64,000 bases of DNA, taken from contig JAPFFF010000002.1 of assembly GCA_039105265.1 (NCBI GenBank), positions 5,580,001 to 5,644,000 on the forward strand, read 5' to 3'. The notes below the pieces were generated by a model. That model worked only from the letters and a program-made list of their open reading frames with translations. It was not told the DNA's origin and did no database searches. Position 1 is the stretch's first letter, and each line of letters begins with the position of its first letter. The translations under genes were made by a program, and so were the position numbers. Source of the DNA: Tritrichomonas musculus (taxonomy: Eukaryota > Parabasalia > Tritrichomonadida > Tritrichomonadidae). Positions 59,860 through 64,000 of the stretch are shown piece by piece.

Positions 59860-62760
59860 TTAACTCTGAGTTTCATTATTATTATTATTATCGTTTTGGT
59901 TCTGATTTTCATTTTGATCACTGCCTTCATTTTGGCTCTGATTTTGGTTTTCATTTTCTTTTTCTTCTTCCAATTTCTTTCTTTTTTCTTCCTCTCTTTT
60001 TCTCTCCAATTCTTCTTCCTGATCAGTCATTGTCTGCGTTGCGTTATCATTGAAAGTCTGTTTATTTCCGGCCTTTGTCTTCTTCTTCTTTTTCTTCTTT
60101 GGCTTCTGCATCATCATGTCCATGAGATCGAGGAGACCTGATGGTGCCTCTTCCTCCTCGTCTTCCTCCTCGTACTGCATGTCTTCTGGATCGAAGGTGA
60201 CGCCAGCGAGACCGATCGATTCAGTTGCCTTGTTGAAGGTCTCCAATGACTCTACTCTGATGTAGTTACTCTTGTCATTCAGTGCCCGATAGACGCTTGT
60301 CAAAACCTCCAGGGAACCCTTCACATCACCAAGCACATCAGGACATGCAGAGAACAACAGCTGTGCTATATTTGCATACAAGAGAAGTCTCGATTCAATG
60401 AACTTCGAGTCATCCCGTGATATGGAATCGTTCTTGTGAATTTCGGCCCATTTCTCTTGGATCTCTGAGAAGACTTTGTTGTTGATCTCTTCAACGACTC
60501 TTTTCTTGAGTCCATCGAGGGCGCTTCTCAAATATTTGAGAGCCTCCTCAATTGCAAACCTCAATTCGAGCACGAAATCAACAATCTCATCCGATACTTG
60601 GTCATCCACTTTTTCAGAGTCATCTTTCGGTTTCTCTGAAAAAGTGACCTTATGAAAAATATTTCTGGGCCACCTGATCAGCTGCTGCTCTGCGTCGAGG
60701 AGGCCACTGATGATTTGCTCAAGCTGGCTGACATTTCTTAGTTCTGAGAAGATGTTGCAGTATTCCACTTTTTTTTTCAAGTCCATCATGAATGACTTAT
60801 TCGGCAGAATTTTTACATGGAAGAACTTGTAAGAATCTTCGACTTCTTCGATGCAATCTTGAAGGATATCTTGCCAAAGCTTGTACCTTTCAATGGTCAA
60901 AAGTGGATCGTCAAAGACGCAATTGAACTCGGGATCAACTTCGCAAATGATATCTGTTGAGAGCTGCTTATTTTGGAGAAGAAAGGCATGCTTGATATCG
61001 GCAACGGTTTCCGTTATCCAACTTTGAAAGACCTCGTGCGCAGGCTCAATAACAATGCCTTCATCAAGATCGAACATTCCGTATATCTTATTCAATCTTC
61101 TCTTCTTGTTATTTGAGTTATTTACAACTTTCTTCTCTTTCTTCTTTATCTCGGGATATAGCTTACGATCATATTTGACCTTTGGTGGTGGCGGTTTAGG
61201 TGATTTTTGTTTAGTAGGTTCTTTGTCTATTTCTTCTTCTTCAATGACAATGTTGACGTAATTTTTCGAAAAGCGGGTCAGAAATGAAAGCATACATCTG
61301 TTGCATTGCCTTAATAGGTTTCCGTTATACACGCTTCTTATACGAATGAAAAATTTTCCTAAATAATTTTGCCGATGAAATGCAAATTTCCTTTCTTTTT
61401 GAAGAAGCTTGTTCCGCTCTTTCTCACGTGTAAGTGACTGTGATCGCCACTTAAGATCGCTCGAATATCCCTCCAGTGAAGGTGGCAAGAGATTTAATGA
61501 GTGAAGTTCCTCAAAATCAAGCTGCATCTGCAGATTTGTTGCTCGGACTTGCCTGAAAAATTCGGACAGTTCTTTTTCAGTGGTAGTACAAATACTGATG
61601 ATGATGTTTTCCATATCCATGATTGATTTGTTGGAGACAGTTTGAAATTCATCAAATTTAACATCATTAACACCATCATCAAATCCAGATGGAAAAATAT
61701 TCAAGGTTTTTGTATTGGTAAGTATTCGATCTCGAATCTTATCAATTAGATCTGAAAAAAGTGGTCGAGAAATAATATCCAGTTTGTCAAAATTGGTCAC
61801 AATTCGTCGAAATCGTTTTTCTCTGAATAAATCCCTCCATATAAAGAAATATTTGCTGTATTTACTATTCATGAATATCTGTTTGACAATAAACTCATTG
61901 GAGTTATCTAAAACAAATTGGGGAAGAGAGGTAACTTTAGCTGTGCTTCCTGAAACGTTTATAATACCGCTTGATGAAAGAATTTCAAAAGAATTTCCGA
62001 TTAAATATTGTGGATAATCTGGGGGCATAATAGATATTTCCCTGCTTTTTGGTTTCATCATTTTACCTGTAAAAAAGTTTGGATTATCTCGAATATAGAT
62101 TGCGGACATAATATGATCTTGATTTTCTTTAAGCGGTGGTAACTGTTTGCGAAATTTAAATCTATCAATTTTGGCTGAACCTGGTCGATCAACTGACATG
62201 GTACGTGCGGAGTGTGCTGTACGAGCAGTTCTGGGTAATGTTAATTGAAGTCCTGGATTAAGTTCGCTTATTGATAATGGGGCTTTTGGCCTTCTTTGAA
62301 CAGATCTTGATGTATGAATTACGCGAAATGTTTGAGTATTACTTTGCGGCTTTTGAGATCTTGCAGAATGTATTCGACTAAATGTATTGGTATTTGGTCC
62401 TGATGGTTCTTTTGGTTTTTTAACACTAGAAACTTCGTTTCTATCTGTTTCAATTTGTTGTTCTTGAAAATCAGAATCGTAAGTAGGCATAAAACTGGAA
62501 TTTAATTGAAGATCTGGAACATAGTGCATTGGAGAAAGTCCTTCAATGCATGGATCAAGCATTGGCGCAAATCTACCATTTCCATATGAAGCTAACTGAG
62601 GAATAAAATAACGTATGTCGTTTGTTATATTAACTTTTTGATGATCTTTAATAAGTCGATTGAAAAAAGCTGAAATGTTATCAGGAGTTTTATCTTCATA
62701 AGGAGGATCAAAAAAGCGATGGCAGAGAGTTGCAAGCTCGTTTTCTAAATCTCCACTCAT
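59860..62760 (-). CDS. Dynein-tail-like cytoskeletal protein with Glu/Lys- and Asn-rich C-terminus
   Basis: The ATG at 62760 opens 966 residues. The N-terminus MSGDLENELATLCHRFFDPP with TPDNISAFFNRLIKDH is followed by a basic Ser/Arg-rich disordered stretch (about 100-200). A central region (about 240-480) contains YSKYFFIWRDLFREKRFRRI and LTREKERNKLLQKERKFAFH, which recall the N-terminal tail of axonemal dynein heavy chains. Mixed helices follow to about 870, then a charged tail (KKKKKKTKAG, EEEKENENQNQSQNEG). It has no AAA+ motor, so it is not a dynein heavy chain itself. A flagellar or axonemal assembly or docking factor is plausible. It is less AT-rich than the neighbours and intact, as expected for a conserved gene. 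The family assignment is from memory of sequence style only. Confidence 0.7.
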   Translation of the reverse strand: MSGDLENELATLCHRFFDPPYEDKTPDNISAFFNRLIKDHQKVNITNDIRYFIPQLASYGNGRFAPMLDPCIEGLSPMHYVPDLQLNSSFMPTYDSDFQEQQIETDRNEVSSVKKPKEPSGPNTNTFSRIHSARSQKPQSNTQTFRVIHTSRSVQRRPKAPLSISELNPGLQLTLPRTARTAHSARTMSVDRPGSAKIDRFKFRKQLPPLKENQDHIMSAIYIRDNPNFFTGKMMKPKSREISIMPPDYPQYLIGNSFEILSSSGIINVSGSTAKVTSLPQFVLDNSNEFIVKQIFMNSKYSKYFFIWRDLFREKRFRRIVTNFDKLDIISRPLFSDLIDKIRDRILTNTKTLNIFPSGFDDGVNDVKFDEFQTVSNKSIMDMENIIISICTTTEKELSEFFRQVRATNLQMQLDFEELHSLNLLPPSLEGYSSDLKWRSQSLTREKERNKLLQKERKFAFHRQNYLGKFFIRIRSVYNGNLLRQCNRCMLSFLTRFSKNYVNIVIEEEEIDKEPTKQKSPKPPPPKVKYDRKLYPEIKKKEKKVVNNSNNKKRRLNKIYGMFDLDEGIVIEPAHEVFQSWITETVADIKHAFLLQNKQLSTDIICEVDPEFNCVFDDPLLTIERYKLWQDILQDCIEEVEDSYKFFHVKILPNKSFMMDLKKKVEYCNIFSELRNVSQLEQIISGLLDAEQQLIRWPRNIFHKVTFSEKPKDDSEKVDDQVSDEIVDFVLELRFAIEEALKYLRSALDGLKKRVVEEINNKVFSEIQEKWAEIHKNDSISRDDSKFIESRLLLYANIAQLLFSACPDVLGDVKGSLEVLTSVYRALNDKSNYIRVESLETFNKATESIGLAGVTFDPEDMQYEEEDEEEEAPSGLLDLMDMMMQKPKKKKKKKTKAGNKQTFNDNATQTMTDQEEELERKREEEKRKKLEEEKENENQNQSQNEGSDQNENQNQNDNNNNNETQS

Positions 62761-63120
62761 CGCATAAAAATTTTATTTTCAATCCAAAAAAACGTATCTT
62801 TATTCATTCAAATCAATTAATTAACTTTTTAATAATAAAAATGCTGGATATAATTATTTTAAACCATATTATATTTTATTTATGTATAAACTTTATTTAT
62901 TTTGTATAAATGATTTCATTAAAATTGTAATCTTCAAAAGATATAATAAATAATTTTGTTAACGTCTTTATCCCACAAAAAATAAAAGCATAAATAAATG
63001 ATTAACAAAGAGTTGGAGAAGAACCAGCTACCAATATCTATATTTTTGTTCACAAAGAAACCAAAGTTTCAAATATTGCTAAATTATTCAAAAATAATAT
63101 TAGTTAATACCCAAAAGAGA
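62761..63120. other. AT-rich spacer
   Basis: No gene is visible. It precedes a degraded kinase on the other strand. Confidence 0.45.
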
Positions 63121-63521
63121 AGATAATTGAATTTTCCACCCATTTAAACATTATTTCAAAACTAAATCATTCATTAATCTTAAAATATAGTGGATACAGC
63201 CCAACAGATTTCGGCAATAAACCATGTCCAGTTATTCTAACTGAGTTAACCAAAAAAGAAATGTTATTTTCTTTGCTCAATTCAAAATCTATTGATTTTA
63301 ATTTAATTGGATGGGATTTTAAAAAATATATCATTATTTATGGAGTTGCATCAGCAATGTCTTATTTACAATCGCATAATATTATTTATTGTAATTTAAA
63401 CACATCCAACGTTTATCTTGATGAAAATTTCTTTCCCAAGTTGACTAATTTTAATTTTTCCAAAATAATAAAATTGAGTCATGTTTTGTCTTTATCAAAC
63501 TTGCTAATTTGGGAGCTTTAA
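63121..63521 (+). pseudogene. Protein kinase fragment
   Basis: A frame without a proper start reads IIEFSTHLNIISKLNHSLIL, YSGYSPTDFGNKPCPVILTE, YGVASAMSYLQSHNIIYCNLNTSNVYLDENFF and LTNFNFSKI. These match helix C to the activation segment of trichomonad TKL kinases, but HRD is CNL and DFG is NFN. The glycine loop and the C-lobe are absent. It stops at 63521. It is a dead and truncated host kinase copy. Confidence 0.7.
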
Positions 63522-63529
63522 TCAACTCT

Positions 63530-64000
63530 TTTAGGAATTTAGAAAAATCAGAAATGAAAGATATTTTTCATATTATTGTGAGTGTTTCAAATAATCATTA
63601 TCGAACTCACAGTTTTTTTACTAAAATTGAAAAGATCCTTGCATATTTTCTGCCAGAAATCAGCAATCATTTTTCAAATTCAGAAATATTTAAAATTTTC
63701 AAGAGTAACATTCTTCCAAATTTTGAATTAAAACGTGAAATAACGAAATAATAAAACTTGATAAAACAATATTAAATATGCTAAATAATCGAAAATATCA
63801 GAAACATTCATATCATCTTTATTTTCAACCTGAAATACAAGAAGAAAATGCAGAAAGTGAAGTACATTTTGAATTAAAACGTGAAATAAGCGAAAATGAT
63901 AAAGAAATAAATTTAAATTCATTGTATTATTATTATGAATATAAAAATTATGTTGGCGAATGTAGAATAAGTTATGATTCTCTTTTATCATATGCAATTC
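63530..64000 (+). pseudogene. DUF3447 head remnant running off the window
   Basis: Directly after the kinase fragment, DUF3447 sequence appears: EMKDIFHIIVSVSNNHYRTH, FFTKIEKILAYF, SNHFSNSEIFKIFKSN, then a stop near 63751. Further on come YFQPEIQEENAESEV and FELKREISENDKEINLNSLY to the edge. The block FELKREI occurs twice (near 63722 and 63872). The abrupt join of kinase to DUF3447 sequence suggests recombination between family members. It is broken in at least two places within the window. Confidence 0.6.

Noticed and set aside
1-64000. CRISPR arrays, bacterial operons or riboswitches
   Set aside because: Gene structure and content are those of a protist nuclear genome. No regularly spaced short repeats with unique spacers were seen.

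Overview
The window reads as nuclear DNA of a parabasalid protist, most likely Tritrichomonas (T. foetus-like) and less likely Trichomonas vaginalis. The reasons are the very AT-rich intergenic DNA, long intron-poor genes, BspA-type leucine-rich repeat (LRR_5) proteins, DUF3447/ankyrin heads, TKL kinases with Sel1 repeats, BTB-BACK-discoidin proteins, a Polinton/Maverick-type element, and genes that look bacterial in origin (an MTA/SAH nucleosidase and a family 2 glycosidase). The organism is inferred from gene content only.

Layout. 1-1069: 3' truncated minus-strand gene with two CH domains (actin binding). 1.1-2.8 kb: spacer with a TA-flanked MITE. 2.8-3.6 kb: PARP-like ADP-ribosyltransferase with a decayed second copy of its own fold. 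4.1-8.3 kb: giant DUF3447/LRR_5 protein. 8.3-14.4 kb: a gene-free block of DNA transposon remains, namely a 2.7 kb hAT-like element with 8-bp target duplications that carries a 120-bp minisatellite and a long hairpin, a 451-bp repeat, and a 1.1 kb inverted-repeat element. 14.4-18.1 kb: kinase-Sel1-LRR_5 fusion. 18.7-20.3 kb: decayed LRR_5 gene. 20.4-25.0 kb: large helical-repeat protein of unknown role. 25.6-26.8 kb: a small repeat protein and a secreted protein. 27.1-35.0 kb: split, duplicated and decaying DUF3447/ankyrin/LRR_5 genes and a kinase-Sel1 pseudogene. 35.9-37.5 kb: GH2 beta-galactosidase pseudogene without its catalytic barrel. 38.1-42.8 kb: UBR-type E3 ubiquitin ligase. 43.6-44.3 kb: MTA/SAH nucleosidase. 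45.9-46.6 kb: GAT/GAA microsatellite. 46.9-54.5 kb: BTB-BACK-discoidin gene interrupted by a 6,046-bp Polinton-like element with 310-bp inverted repeats, a type-B DNA polymerase and one small gene. 54.7-55.4 kb: decayed TPR gene. 55.9-59.5 kb: BTB-coiled-coil-LRR_5 protein. 59.9-62.8 kb: dynein-tail-like cytoskeletal protein. 63.1-64.0 kb: kinase and DUF3447 remnants.

How it fits together. One LRR_5 module recurs behind four different heads (DUF3447/ankyrin, TKL kinase plus Sel1, BTB plus coiled coil, or little or no head), and broken copies lie beside intact ones. This looks like a modular, recombining gene family. The most unusual single item is the compact polymerase-only Polinton-like element. 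It has a 6-bp target duplication and near-identical termini, and it sits inside a host coding sequence.
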